Origin: Bacillota bacterium
GTDB taxonomy: Bacteria > Bacillota > Clostridia > Lachnospirales > Lachnospiraceae
Direction of reading: 5' to 3'
NCBI GenBank assembly: GCA_023423045.1
Contig: JAFAGA010000017.1
Span: 3,450 to 67,449 of the forward strand
Length of the DNA: 64,000 bases
Program-made: the position numbers and the translations under genes
Shown here: positions 1-8,224 of the stretch, one piece after another
Numbering within the stretch: position 1 is the stretch's first letter
Layout of the letters: every line of letters begins with the position of its first letter
Notes under the pieces: model-generated
What the model was told of the DNA's origin: nothing
The model's database searches: none
What the model saw: the letters and a program-made list of their open reading frames with translations, nothing else

Positions 1-2
1 AA

Positions 3-1451
3 GTAATCGCAGCAATCACAGAAGGCTTATACTCCATCGATGAAGCAGGATCTCCGATTTTGGCAATGGCTGAGTCCGTAGACAAAAGTGCTGACGGTTT
101 ATCCTATACCTTTAAACTCAGAGATGCCCAGTGGACCAATGGTACTGCGGTAACCGCAAATGATTTTGTATTTGCCTGGAGACGTCTGGTAGATCCCGCA
201 ACAGCCAGTGAATATGCCTTTATTGCTGAAATCGCCGGTCTTAAGAATGCAGCGGCAATTACCGCCGGTGAGGTTGCACCGGATCAGCTGGGTGTAACGG
301 CTTCGGATGACAAAACCTTAGTGGTAAGCCTGGATGTTCCGGTCCCGTTCTTTGAGTCACTGATGGCGTTCCCGTCCTTCCTGCCGGTAAATGAAGCGTT
401 CTTTACCTCTGCAGGCGACAGCTTCGGTACCTCACCTGCGACGATCTTAGGAAACGGACCCTTTACGATCACCTCTTATGAGCCGGCAGCAACGACCATT
501 GCATTAGCGAAGAGTCCTACCTACTGGGACGCTTCCAAGGTTGCTTTGGATGGTATTCAGTATCAGGTAATCAAGGATTCACAGCAGGCGATGCTGTCCT
601 ACCAAAACGGAGATCTGGATGTGGCAACCCTGTCCGGCGAGCAGGTAGAGCAGTTCCAGGCAGATCCGGAATTCCATAATATTATGGCAGGTTATCTGTG
701 GTATCTGTCACCCAACCAGACCGTGAAAGGACTGGAGAATAGAAACCTTCGTAAAGCCCTTGCTTTATCCTATGACAAGGAGGCAATTGCAAAGAATATT
801 CTTAAGGACGGTTCCATAGTTGCCAATTTTGCAGTTCCTACCTTATTGGCTACCGGTCCCGACGGGAAAGACTTCCGTGAAACTGCAGGAACCTATTTTA
901 CCACCGATAAGGCTCAGGCTCTTCGGTATTGGGAGACCGCTCAGGCGGAACTCGGTGTCAGCGAGTTAAAATATGTTATGATCGTGGAGGATACCGAATC
1001 TGCTATTAATGTGGCACAGTTTATCCAGTCGGAGATTCAGACCACCTTATCCGGAATTACCATTGAGATTCAGACCATGCCTAAGAAGAACCGTGTAGAG
1101 CGAATGCAGCAGGGTGACTTTGAGCTTGGTTTAACCCGTTGGGGTCCCGACTATGCGGATCCGATGACCTATCTGGATATGTGGACTACAGGCAGCCCGA
1201 ATAACTATGGCTTTTGGTCCAATGCAGAGTATGATGCAATCATTGAGTCTGCCAAGAAAGGTGAATTAGCGCTTGACCTGGCTGCCAGATGGGAAGCATT
1301 AAAGGAAGCGGAGGCAATTGCTATGGAGGAAGCAGTTATCCTTCCTGTATACCAGAAGGGTGATGCGGTAATGATTAAGGCCGGTGTTGAAGGAATCGAA
1401 TTCCACTCCGTAGGTATCAATCGAATCTATAAGAATGCGGCTATGAACTAA
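3..1451 (+). CDS. oppA: Oligopeptide ABC transporter substrate-binding protein, 5' partial
   Basis: This is the extracellular peptide-binding subunit of an Opp importer (SBP family 5). The reading frame is open from base 3, and the residues before the first in-frame Met (base 60) still read as SBP_bac_5 (EGLYSIDEAGSPILAMAES), so the true start and signal peptide lie upstream of the window. Typical family stretches are visible: YTFKLRDAQWTNG, DFVFAWRRLVDP, and the late RWGPDYADPMTYLDM segment that closes the peptide pocket. It is followed by a large stem-loop and then oppB, so it heads the oppBCDF operon. Family assignment is firm; peptide specificity cannot be read from the sequence. Confidence 0.95.
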   Translation, partial: VIAAITEGLYSIDEAGSPILAMAESVDKSADGLSYTFKLRDAQWTNGTAVTANDFVFAWRRLVDPATASEYAFIAEIAGLKNAAAITAGEVAPDQLGVTASDDKTLVVSLDVPVPFFESLMAFPSFLPVNEAFFTSAGDSFGTSPATILGNGPFTITSYEPAATTIALAKSPTYWDASKVALDGIQYQVIKDSQQAMLSYQNGDLDVATLSGEQVEQFQADPEFHNIMAGYLWYLSPNQTVKGLENRNLRKALALSYDKEAIAKNILKDGSIVANFAVPTLLATGPDGKDFRETAGTYFTTDKAQALRYWETAQAELGVSELKYVMIVEDTESAINVAQFIQSEIQTTLSGITIEIQTMPKKNRVERMQQGDFELGLTRWGPDYADPMTYLDMWTTGSPNNYGFWSNAEYDAIIESAKKGELALDLAARWEALKEAEAIAMEEAVILPVYQKGDAVMIKAGVEGIEFHSVGINRIYKNAAMN

Positions 1452-1475
1452 TTAATAGAAGCAGCCGGTTCCGTT

Positions 1476-1547
1476 TTACCAAGCATGCATTGTAGTGACG
1501 CTGTCGGGTGTGTCTGACACTGAAGACGGCGTCACTATTCTTGGTAA
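1476..1547 (+). promoter_or_regulatory. Large stem-loop between oppA and oppB
   Basis: Two nested inverted repeats pair across this gap. The outer arms are TTACCAAG (1476-1483) and CTTGGTAA (1540-1547). The inner arms are TAGTGACGCTGTC (1493-1505) and GACGGCGTCACTA (1525-1537), with one G-U pair. There is no U-tract, so it is more likely an RNA-stability or partial-termination element that keeps binding-protein mRNA above permease mRNA than a full terminator. That role is inferred. Confidence 0.6.
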
Positions 1548-1670
1548 GAGGCCGGTTGGTTCATAGAGCGTGTATATTCAGGAGTTTTGCAATTGCAGAA
1601 CTCCTATTGTAGATTTTTGCGCGGCAGAGCCGTGGATACAGTTACACCATATGGTAAGGAGTGTGAATTT

Positions 1671-2612
1671 GTGAAAAAGTATATATTGAAACGGGTGGTT
1701 ATATCCATCGTAACCCTGTTGGTGATCCTGCTGGTACTGTTTTTAATGCTGGAGTTTATGCCCGGATCTCCCTTTAACGATGAGAAGCTGACGGATACGC
1801 AGCGTGTCGTCCTCAATGCCAAATACGGATTGGACCAACCTGTAATGGTACGTTTTTTTAATTATATCAAAGCAATGTTAAGCGGAGATTTTGGGGTCTC
1901 CTATACAATATCCAAGAATACGCCCATCACAGCCCTGCTTGAGACAAGATTGCCGATTTCTCTGAGGATCGGAGGCCAGGCAATCCTGATCGGTACAATC
2001 ATCGGGCTGATTTTAGGCATTATTGCGGCCATCAGGCACAATACCATCTATGATACGATCACCACCATAATCTCGGTATTGGGTGTCAGCCTGCCCTCCT
2101 ATGTATTTGCTATGGCTCTGATCTATGCTCTTGGTTTCCGGCTGAAATGGTTCCCACTGCTGTATCAGATGGAGGCGCCTCTGTATTCCTCTATTATGCC
2201 CACCATATCCCTGTGCATGTTCACCGTAGCGACGGTAGCCCGTTTCACGAGAACGGAGATGCTGGAGGTATTGGGCTCGGAATACATGCTTCTGGCAGAA
2301 AGCAAGGGATTGAACAGCTTTCGCCTGATTTTTAAGCATGCCCTCAGAAACGCACTGATACCAATCATCACGGTACTGGCTCCCCTGGTGGTCGGATTAA
2401 TGACCGGCAGCCTGGTAATCGAGAAGCTGTTCTCCATACCCGGGATCGGCAGCCTCCTGGTGTCGGCGATTCAATCCAATGATTATAATGTAGTAGTCTC
2501 GTTAACCTTTATTTACAGCATTATGTATATCGGAATTATGCTTGTCGTGGATATTCTCTATGGCGTGATTGATCCGAGAATCAGACTGGCAAAGGGGGAG
2601 GAACATGAATAA
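1671..2612 (+). CDS. oppB: Oligopeptide ABC transporter permease OppB
   Basis: First membrane subunit of the peptide importer (binding-protein-dependent transport inner-membrane family). The GTG at 1671 is chosen as start because AAGGAG lies at 1656-1661 and translation from it gives the standard MKKYILKRV N-terminus; the longer open frame back to 1587 has no ribosome binding site. The product is 313 residues with about six membrane segments. The coupling EAA-type loop is seen as EYMLLAESKGLNSFRLIFKHA, followed by the late conserved segment around SIPGIGSLL. The stop codon overlaps the oppC start by 8 bases, so translation is probably coupled. Confidence 0.93.
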   Translation: MKKYILKRVVISIVTLLVILLVLFLMLEFMPGSPFNDEKLTDTQRVVLNAKYGLDQPVMVRFFNYIKAMLSGDFGVSYTISKNTPITALLETRLPISLRIGGQAILIGTIIGLILGIIAAIRHNTIYDTITTIISVLGVSLPSYVFAMALIYALGFRLKWFPLLYQMEAPLYSSIMPTISLCMFTVATVARFTRTEMLEVLGSEYMLLAESKGLNSFRLIFKHALRNALIPIITVLAPLVVGLMTGSLVIEKLFSIPGIGSLLVSAIQSNDYNVVVSLTFIYSIMYIGIMLVVDILYGVIDPRIRLAKGEEHE

Positions 2613-3675
2613 GGCGGAATTCGAAAAAACAGAATTCGTATTTGCAGCTGAGGATTTTGAACTGGTCGGTGCAGAGAAAATATCCCGGGTGGATGAAACC
2701 TTTCCCAGCAAACCAATCTGGAAGGATGTGCTGGCGCGGTTTACACAGAATAAGGGAGCAGTCGTGGGAATTATCTGTATTCTGATTGTTATCTCCATGG
2801 CGGTGATCGGTCCGAATATGACGGAGCATACCTTTGATTCCCAGATTATCACTCATCAGAATCTGGCTCCAAGAATTCCCGGGGTAGAGAAGCTTGGTGT
2901 ATTTGACGGCTCCGAGCGGATGCATACCTCAACCGGCAGTATTGTCCAGAATAAATATATCTCGGAGGATCCGAATATAACCACCGGTTTGGAGAAGATT
3001 TATTACTGGTTCGGAACGGATGTCCTGGGAAGGGATATCTTTACCAGAACCTGGACCGGAACCAGAATTTCGCTCTATATTGCATTGGTTGCGGTTGTTG
3101 TAGATATGTGCTTTGGTATGATATACGGTCTGGTTTCCGGGTACTTCGGCGGCAGGGTGGACATGGTACTCCAGCGCTTCTCCGAAATACTCAACGGGAT
3201 ACCGACCCTGGTTATCGTTACCTTGCTAATTCTGGTATTTAAGCCGGGACTGGTTACCATCACTCTTGCCCTGGCAATTACCGGTTGGATCGGAATGAGC
3301 AGGATTGCAAGGGCACAGGTATTAAAGCTGAAGGAACAGGAATATATCTTAGCTTCAAAGACCCTGGGGGCAAAGAACTTATTCATTATCTTTCGTGAAA
3401 TATTGCCCAACATCTTTGGGCAGTTAATTATTATGTCCATGTTCTCGATCCCGAACGCAATATTTACGGAGGCATTTTTGGCCTTTATCGGGCTTGGCGT
3501 GCCCCAGCCTCTTGCGTCGCTGGGATCCCTGATCAGTGATGCTTTCAAGTCCTTTACAACCCATCCCTACATGATTATCTTCCCGGTAATTGTATTGGCG
3601 GTGATTATGCTGAGTTTTAACATGATGGCAGACGGTCTTAGGGATGCTTTTGATCCTAAGATGAAGGAAATGTAG
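2605..3675 (+). CDS. oppC: Oligopeptide ABC transporter permease OppC
   Basis: Second membrane subunit of the Opp importer, 356 residues from the ATG at 2605, which has GGGGGAGG just upstream inside the oppB end. The soluble N-terminal stretch (about residues 1-50) matches OppC_N. A first membrane segment follows (GAVVGIICILIVISMAVIG), then a periplasmic-type loop containing GTDVLGRDIFTRTWTG, the hallmark of OppC/DppC. The EAA loop reads EYILASKTLGAKNLFIIFREI. It pairs with OppB to form the pore and contacts the OppD and OppF ATPases. Confidence 0.94.
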   Translation: MNKAEFEKTEFVFAAEDFELVGAEKISRVDETFPSKPIWKDVLARFTQNKGAVVGIICILIVISMAVIGPNMTEHTFDSQIITHQNLAPRIPGVEKLGVFDGSERMHTSTGSIVQNKYISEDPNITTGLEKIYYWFGTDVLGRDIFTRTWTGTRISLYIALVAVVVDMCFGMIYGLVSGYFGGRVDMVLQRFSEILNGIPTLVIVTLLILVFKPGLVTITLALAITGWIGMSRIARAQVLKLKEQEYILASKTLGAKNLFIIFREILPNIFGQLIIMSMFSIPNAIFTEAFLAFIGLGVPQPLASLGSLISDAFKSFTTHPYMIIFPVIVLAVIMLSFNMMADGLRDAFDPKMKEM

Positions 3676-3685
3676 GAGGTGGAGC

Positions 3686-4774
3686 ATGGAGAAGAAAAAG
3701 ATTCTGTCAATCAAGGATTTATCCATATCCTTTACAACCTCGGCCGGAGAGGTGAATGTGATCCGGGGCATGAACCTCTCGCTGTACCAGGGGGAAACGC
3801 TTGCCATCGTAGGGGAAAGCGGCAGCGGCAAGTCGGTGACGGTAAAGGCAATCATGGGTATCTTAAGCAGCAACGGAAAAGTCAATAGCGGAAGTATTCA
3901 GTTTACCTACAACCGGGAGAAGCAGGAGGTTACGAAGGAACTGCTCTCTCTTTCAAAAAAGGAGATGAGAAGGCATATTAACGGCAAGCGGATCGCCATG
4001 GTATTCCAGGACCCGATGACCTCCCTAAATCCCACCATGACCATCGGTGCACAGATTATGGAGGGAATGATCTATCATTATCATACTCAGAAGAAGGAGG
4101 CCTATGAGAAAGCCATCCAGCTGTTGGAGCTGGTAGGCATCACAGATCCGGAGAAACGGATGAAAAATTATCCCCATCAGCTTTCCGGCGGTATGCGCCA
4201 AAGAGTGGTAATTGCCATTGCTCTGTCCTGTGATCCCGAGCTGCTGATCTGTGATGAGCCGACTACCGCACTGGATGTTACCATCCAGGCAAAGATTCTG
4301 GAGCTGATTAAGGATATTCAGGCGAAAACAGGAATTTCGGTAATCTATATTACCCATGATCTGGGGGTCGTGGCCAAGGTTGCGGATTATGTTGAGGTTA
4401 TGTATGCGGGTAAGGTAGTGGAGATGGGAACAACAGAGGAGATTTTCTATCAGCCGAGGCATCCCTATACCTGGGGGTTGTTATCCGCAATGCCGGATTT
4501 AAACAGCGCGGACGATAAACTTTATACCATTCCGGGAAGTCCTCCCAACCTCCTCCACCGTGTGGACGGAGATTCCTTCGCCCCGCGCAATATCTATGCT
4601 TTGAATATTGATTTCAAACAGGAACCGCCGATGTTTAAGATATCGGATACCCATTATGCCGCCACCTGGCTTCTGCATGAGAAGGCTCCCAAGGTGACGA
4701 TGCCCGAGGAGTTAAGAAAGAGAATCGATATGATGCTGAAAGACGAACCGGCTCAAGCAAAGGAGGCGAGGTAG
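3686..4774 (+). CDS. oppD: Oligopeptide ABC transporter ATPase OppD
   Basis: ATP-hydrolysing subunit, 362 residues. Visible motifs are Walker A GESGSGKS, the Q-loop in MVFQDPMTSLNPT, the ABC signature LSGGMRQR, Walker B LLICDEPTTALD and the H-loop ITHD. The C-terminal oligopeptide/dipeptide extension (IPGSPPNLLHR onwards) is typical of OppD/DppD, but the usual Cys-rich FeS-like cluster of some homologues is not present; the equivalent stretch reads DSFAPRNIYA. Start at 3686 is supported by AGGAGG. It sits 10 bases after oppC and 2 bases before oppF. Confidence 0.94.
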   Translation: MEKKKILSIKDLSISFTTSAGEVNVIRGMNLSLYQGETLAIVGESGSGKSVTVKAIMGILSSNGKVNSGSIQFTYNREKQEVTKELLSLSKKEMRRHINGKRIAMVFQDPMTSLNPTMTIGAQIMEGMIYHYHTQKKEAYEKAIQLLELVGITDPEKRMKNYPHQLSGGMRQRVVIAIALSCDPELLICDEPTTALDVTIQAKILELIKDIQAKTGISVIYITHDLGVVAKVADYVEVMYAGKVVEMGTTEEIFYQPRHPYTWGLLSAMPDLNSADDKLYTIPGSPPNLLHRVDGDSFAPRNIYALNIDFKQEPPMFKISDTHYAATWLLHEKAPKVTMPEELRKRIDMMLKDEPAQAKEAR

Positions 4775-4776
4775 GA

Positions 4777-5703
4777 ATGGAAGCGAGAAAGCCTCTGTTA
4801 AAAGTAAATAATCTGAAGCAGCATTTCAGAATAAACCGTAAATTTACGGTACGCGCCGTGGACGGCGTCACCTTTGAGATTTATCCGGGGGAGACTTATG
4901 GCCTGGTTGGAGAATCCGGCAGCGGAAAGTCCACCATCGGACGCTCTGTCATCCGTTTGTACGAGCCTACGGCGGGAGATGTGGTCTTTAACGGCAAGAA
5001 TATCTCCGGCAAGCTTTCCGCCAGGGATACGCAGCACCTGCGCACCAAGATGCAGATGATTTTCCAGGATCCCATGGCATGCCTTAATCCCAGGAAGAAG
5101 GTAATGGACATTATTGCCCAGGGATTGGATATCCATCATCTGTACCGGAACCAGGAGGAGCGCCGGGAGAAGGTATATCAGATTCTGGATATGGTGGGAC
5201 TTGCAAGTGAGCATGCGGACCGTTACCCCCACCAGTTCTCCGGTGGACAGAGACAGCGCATCGGTATTGCCAGGGCGCTGATCATGAACCCGGATCTGAT
5301 TATTGCCGATGAGGCAATCAGCGCTTTGGATGTATCCATCCAGGCGCAGGTGGTGAATCTGATGAAGGACATCCAGACCAAGACCAATACGGCCTATCTG
5401 TTCATTGCCCATGACTTATCCATGGTAAAGTATATCTCCGACCGGATCGGGGTACTTCATCTGGGGCATTTGGTGGAAACGGGAACCAAAGAGGAGATCT
5501 TTGACCATCCGATTCATCCTTATACCAAATCCCTGCTTTCAGCCATACCGCAGCCAAATCCCATTGCGGAAAAGAAGCGTGTTGCTATCAGCTACGATTA
5601 TAAGAGCAGCGGAATCGATTATCATAAGGGAGAACAGCGGCATGTGGGCGGGCAGCATTATGTTCTGGCAACACCGGAAGAGCTTGCGGCCTGGACAACG
5701 TAG
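4777..5703 (+). CDS. oppF: Oligopeptide ABC transporter ATPase OppF
   Basis: Partner ATPase of OppD, 308 residues. Walker A is GESGSGKST, the Q-loop is in MIFQDPMACLNPRKKV, the signature is FSGGQRQRIGIARAL, Walker B is LIIADEAISALDVS and the switch His is in FIAHDLSMVKYI. The C-terminal oligopeptide extension is short. The DEA in place of DEP in Walker B is common in OppF. It ends the operon: an intrinsic terminator begins about 95 bases downstream. Confidence 0.94.
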   Translation: MEARKPLLKVNNLKQHFRINRKFTVRAVDGVTFEIYPGETYGLVGESGSGKSTIGRSVIRLYEPTAGDVVFNGKNISGKLSARDTQHLRTKMQMIFQDPMACLNPRKKVMDIIAQGLDIHHLYRNQEERREKVYQILDMVGLASEHADRYPHQFSGGQRQRIGIARALIMNPDLIIADEAISALDVSIQAQVVNLMKDIQTKTNTAYLFIAHDLSMVKYISDRIGVLHLGHLVETGTKEEIFDHPIHPYTKSLLSAIPQPNPIAEKKRVAISYDYKSSGIDYHKGEQRHVGGQHYVLATPEELAAWTT

Positions 5704-5798
5704 GAGAATATGTTACCCGATGGCTTTAACGCAGCAAATGAACAGTGTCCGCAACCTGGCGGAAGAAATTAGTTTTGATGAATTGACCTACAGCTAAC

Positions 5799-5838
5799 AA
5801 AGAGGCTGGACACCATTTGAGGGTGTTCAGCCTCTTTA
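5799..5838 (+). terminator. Intrinsic terminator of the opp operon
   Basis: A 16-base stem is formed by AAAGAGGCTGGACACC (5799-5814) and GGTGTTCAGCCTCTTT (5822-5837), with one G-U pair and a 7-base loop. The T-rich 3' end is short (CTCTTTACTT). Confidence 0.8.
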
Positions 5839-5955
5839 CTTACAGACAGCATTACACTATGGATATCAAACAAATTAAACGGAAATAGAAAAAATTACAA
5901 ACTAATGATATAATAAATGACAGTAGATAGGAATTTGAAAGGGAAAAACAAAACA

Positions 5956-6477
5956 ATGAAAGATTTGGAAAATATTTATTTTGAAACTCAAAACCTTTTG
6001 GTACGTCAATATACTATGTTCGATATAGACGGATTATACGAGATTATGTCAAATCCTCAAGTTCATCGATATACAAAAGACCAGAACCATCCTTGGGATA
6101 GACTTAGGACAGAACAATATATTCAATTCTTTATTGATAAAAATTTCGTTACCCTGGATTGTTTTCATGGTGCTATAATTGAAAAAAAGAGTAATAAGAT
6201 AGTCGGATTAACCGGGTTGAATCCATATAAGGAAAACGAACCTGAGATAGAATGGAAACTCGGTGTTTCTTATTGGAATAAAGGATATGCAACTGAAGTT
6301 GGCAAAGAAATAATAAAAGAAGCCTTCAAGACAACAGACATCATTGGCATTTACGGAATGTCTGAACCGGAAAATTTAGCATCCAGAAGGGTACTTCAAA
6401 AAATAGGGATGAAATATATGGGGATAACTGAGTTTAGAGGCCAAGAAGATGCATTTTATTATGTTGGAAGATTTTAA
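5956..6477 (+). CDS. GNAT family N-acetyltransferase (RimJ/RimL-like)
   Basis: A predicted acetyl-CoA-dependent N-acetyltransferase, 173 residues from the ATG at 5956. An open frame reaches the ATG at 5917, but that one has no ribosome binding site, while 5956 has a weak GAAAGGG upstream. The family pattern is clear: ETQNLLVRQYTMFDIDGLYEIMSNP at the N-terminus, then WKLGVSYWNKGYATEVGKE, which carries the acetyl-CoA loop, and SRRVLQKIGMKYMG near the end. The acceptor cannot be told. The gene is visibly richer in A+T than the opp operon and lies beside a broken antibiotic-kinase-like gene, which suggests an acquired patch. Confidence 0.85.
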   Translation: MKDLENIYFETQNLLVRQYTMFDIDGLYEIMSNPQVHRYTKDQNHPWDRLRTEQYIQFFIDKNFVTLDCFHGAIIEKKSNKIVGLTGLNPYKENEPEIEWKLGVSYWNKGYATEVGKEIIKEAFKTTDIIGIYGMSEPENLASRRVLQKIGMKYMGITEFRGQEDAFYYVGRF

Positions 6478-6550
6478 AGCGTAATGAAGAAAATAAAGGG
6501 AAGCAGGAAGTAAAGATTATCATATTTGATGGGGGAATTTTGTTTATGGA

Positions 6551-6973
6551 GTGAAAAAGCTTCCTGGCAGCCTGCAAAAAAATTCTGTAATACCGACCAA
6601 CCTTAGCAAAGTAGAGTTCATGAAAAACTACTATCTGCATTATAGATCATGGAAGGTAGTATACGATTACATACGTTCCGGCGACTGCGAAATCCCCAGG
6701 CATTTGTGCGAAATGCTTATCCACATTGATGAGAATGCAGAGGAAATATTCAACCGTATTGAAAGGCTTCCCGTAGTATTATGCCACAGAGATTTTTGGG
6801 TGACGAACATTTTCTATTCAGACAGTAAAATCATCCCTATCATGTTTGGGTATCGGCTTATTGAGTGGTACCTATCCGCAGAGTCGCCCGACGAAAAAAA
6901 GCAGCATCTCCATACAATTCAAAAAATTTATGAAATAAGGAACAATAATGCAAACCATTGCCAGAGCCAATGA
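6551..6973 (+). pseudogene. Remnant of an aminoglycoside/choline-kinase-like phosphotransferase
   Basis: An open stretch of 140 residues from a GTG at 6551 retains the APH catalytic loop LCHRDFWVTN (HxDxxxxN pattern) near residues 78-87. It lacks the N-terminal lobe that carries the ATP-binding lysine. It also lacks the segment that normally follows the catalytic loop with the metal-binding aspartate (the IDWD-type motif): the text jumps from SDSKIIPI to MFGYRLIEWYLSAESPDEKK, which looks like the C-terminal end of the family. I read this as 5' loss plus an internal deletion. It is probably inactive; a short functional protein is unlikely. Confidence 0.75.
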
Positions 6974-7119
6974 TACAGAAGTGTCGTCTGAAAATATGAT
7001 CCACTCTGCTGCGTTTTTCTCTTCGGCACAAGCCCATAGGCTCACCAAAGGGATGTGCCGCCGGATTTAGAAGGCTGCTTCGGGTGTAACAGGCAGAATA
7101 ACAGGAGAGGTTTCTGCCG

Positions 7120-7148
7120 TTGATATATTTTTCCTGAGATGATATACT
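7120..7148 (+). promoter_or_regulatory. Sigma-70-type promoter of the S66 peptidase gene
   Basis: TTGATA (7120-7125), a 17-base spacer and TATACT (7143-7148), about 40 bases before the start codon. Sequence match only. Confidence 0.6.
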
Positions 7149-7187
7149 ATGGAATAGTATAAAAAGCAGGAATAAGGAGGTTGGGAT

Positions 7188-8216
7188 ATGATATATCCGA
7201 AGAACCTGAAACCGGGAGATAAGATTGGGGTGACGGCTCCTTCGTCCGGTTTTATCGAGGAACCGGACCGGACCAGGCTGGAGAACGGTATCCGTCATTT
7301 AAATAGGCTGGGATATCCGGTGATTGTGACGGAGAATGTAAGAAAATGCGAAAAAGGAAGAAGCGGGGATGGGCCATCCAGAGCCAAGGAATGCATGGAG
7401 TTATTTCTCGAACCTGAGGTGGGTGCGATTTTTGCTGCCAGCGGAGGGGATTATTTGGTAGAAATGCTTCCCTATCTTGATTTTGAAGCCATAGGCCGGA
7501 ATCCTAAATGGGTACAGGGCTTTTCCGATAACACAGGATTGGTATTTACCCTGACAACGAATCTCGATATGGCAACCACCTATGGATATAATTTCGGCAC
7601 CTTCGGTATGGAGAAATGGCATTCCTCCCTGCAGGATAATATAAGCCTTCTGGAAGGCCGGGATATAATACAGCAGAGCTCACAATATCACCAAAACGGC
7701 TATTATCCGCGCGTCACCGGCCTGGAAGAGTTTGTTCTGACTCAGGAGACCCGGTGGGTGAATGCCTGGCCGAAGCACCGGTGGGACAGGGAAGAGTTGG
7801 TGATGAACGGGCGTGCCCTGGGAGGCTGTCTGGATGTCTGTCTTTGTCTGGCAGGCACCAGGTACGACAAGGTGCAGGAGTTTAGCCGCCGTTACCGGGA
7901 GGATAAAATATTATGGTTTCTGGAAAGCTATGACCTGAATACCGAGGCCCTGATACGCGGTCTTTGGCAGCTTCGGGAGGCCGGATGGTTTGAACACGGG
8001 GCCGGCTTTGTCTTTGGGCGCCCCTGCATGTACGAAACTCATACGGATACTTCCTACGAGGAGGCAGTGCTTTCTGTACTGGGGGAGCTGGATTTGCCCA
8101 TCATATTAGATGCCGATATTGGACATAAGCCTCCGCAGTTTGCGATGATGAACGGAGCAATCGCCTGCGTCAGAAGTCATGACGGAATGGGCAGCATCAC
8201 ATTTGAAAGAAGGTAA
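7188..8216 (+). CDS. Peptidase S66 (LD-carboxypeptidase/MccF family)
   Basis: A serine peptidase of the LdcA/MccF family, 342 residues. Family members release the terminal D-residue from murein tetrapeptides (LdcA) or cleave microcin C-type adenylates (MccF). The fold-typical start KPGDKIGVTAPSS is present. By comparison with E. coli LdcA, the catalytic Ser is S113 in QGFSDNT, the Glu is E246 in WFLESYD and the His is H313 in DADIGHKPP; all three are present, so the enzyme should be active. AAGGAGG precedes the ATG. It is 8 bases upstream of an LtaS-like gene, which favours a cell-wall role, but an MccF-like immunity role cannot be excluded. Confidence 0.88.
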   Translation: MIYPKNLKPGDKIGVTAPSSGFIEEPDRTRLENGIRHLNRLGYPVIVTENVRKCEKGRSGDGPSRAKECMELFLEPEVGAIFAASGGDYLVEMLPYLDFEAIGRNPKWVQGFSDNTGLVFTLTTNLDMATTYGYNFGTFGMEKWHSSLQDNISLLEGRDIIQQSSQYHQNGYYPRVTGLEEFVLTQETRWVNAWPKHRWDREELVMNGRALGGCLDVCLCLAGTRYDKVQEFSRRYREDKILWFLESYDLNTEALIRGLWQLREAGWFEHGAGFVFGRPCMYETHTDTSYEEAVLSVLGELDLPIILDADIGHKPPQFAMMNGAIACVRSHDGMGSITFERR

Positions 8217-8224
8217 ATTGTTGG

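Noticed and set aside
5710..5772. A 20-codon ORF directly after oppF with GGAG upstream
   Set aside because: It has the same frame as oppF but no recognisable features. It is more likely read-through text before the terminator than a gene.
5501..5797. Open frame of 98 codons overlapping the end of oppF
   Set aside because: Most of it lies inside oppF in another frame; it has no ribosome binding site and no recognisable content.
6858..7298. Minus-strand open frame of 146 codons
   Set aside because: It overlaps the S66 promoter and start, with Ser/His-rich composition typical of antisense frames.
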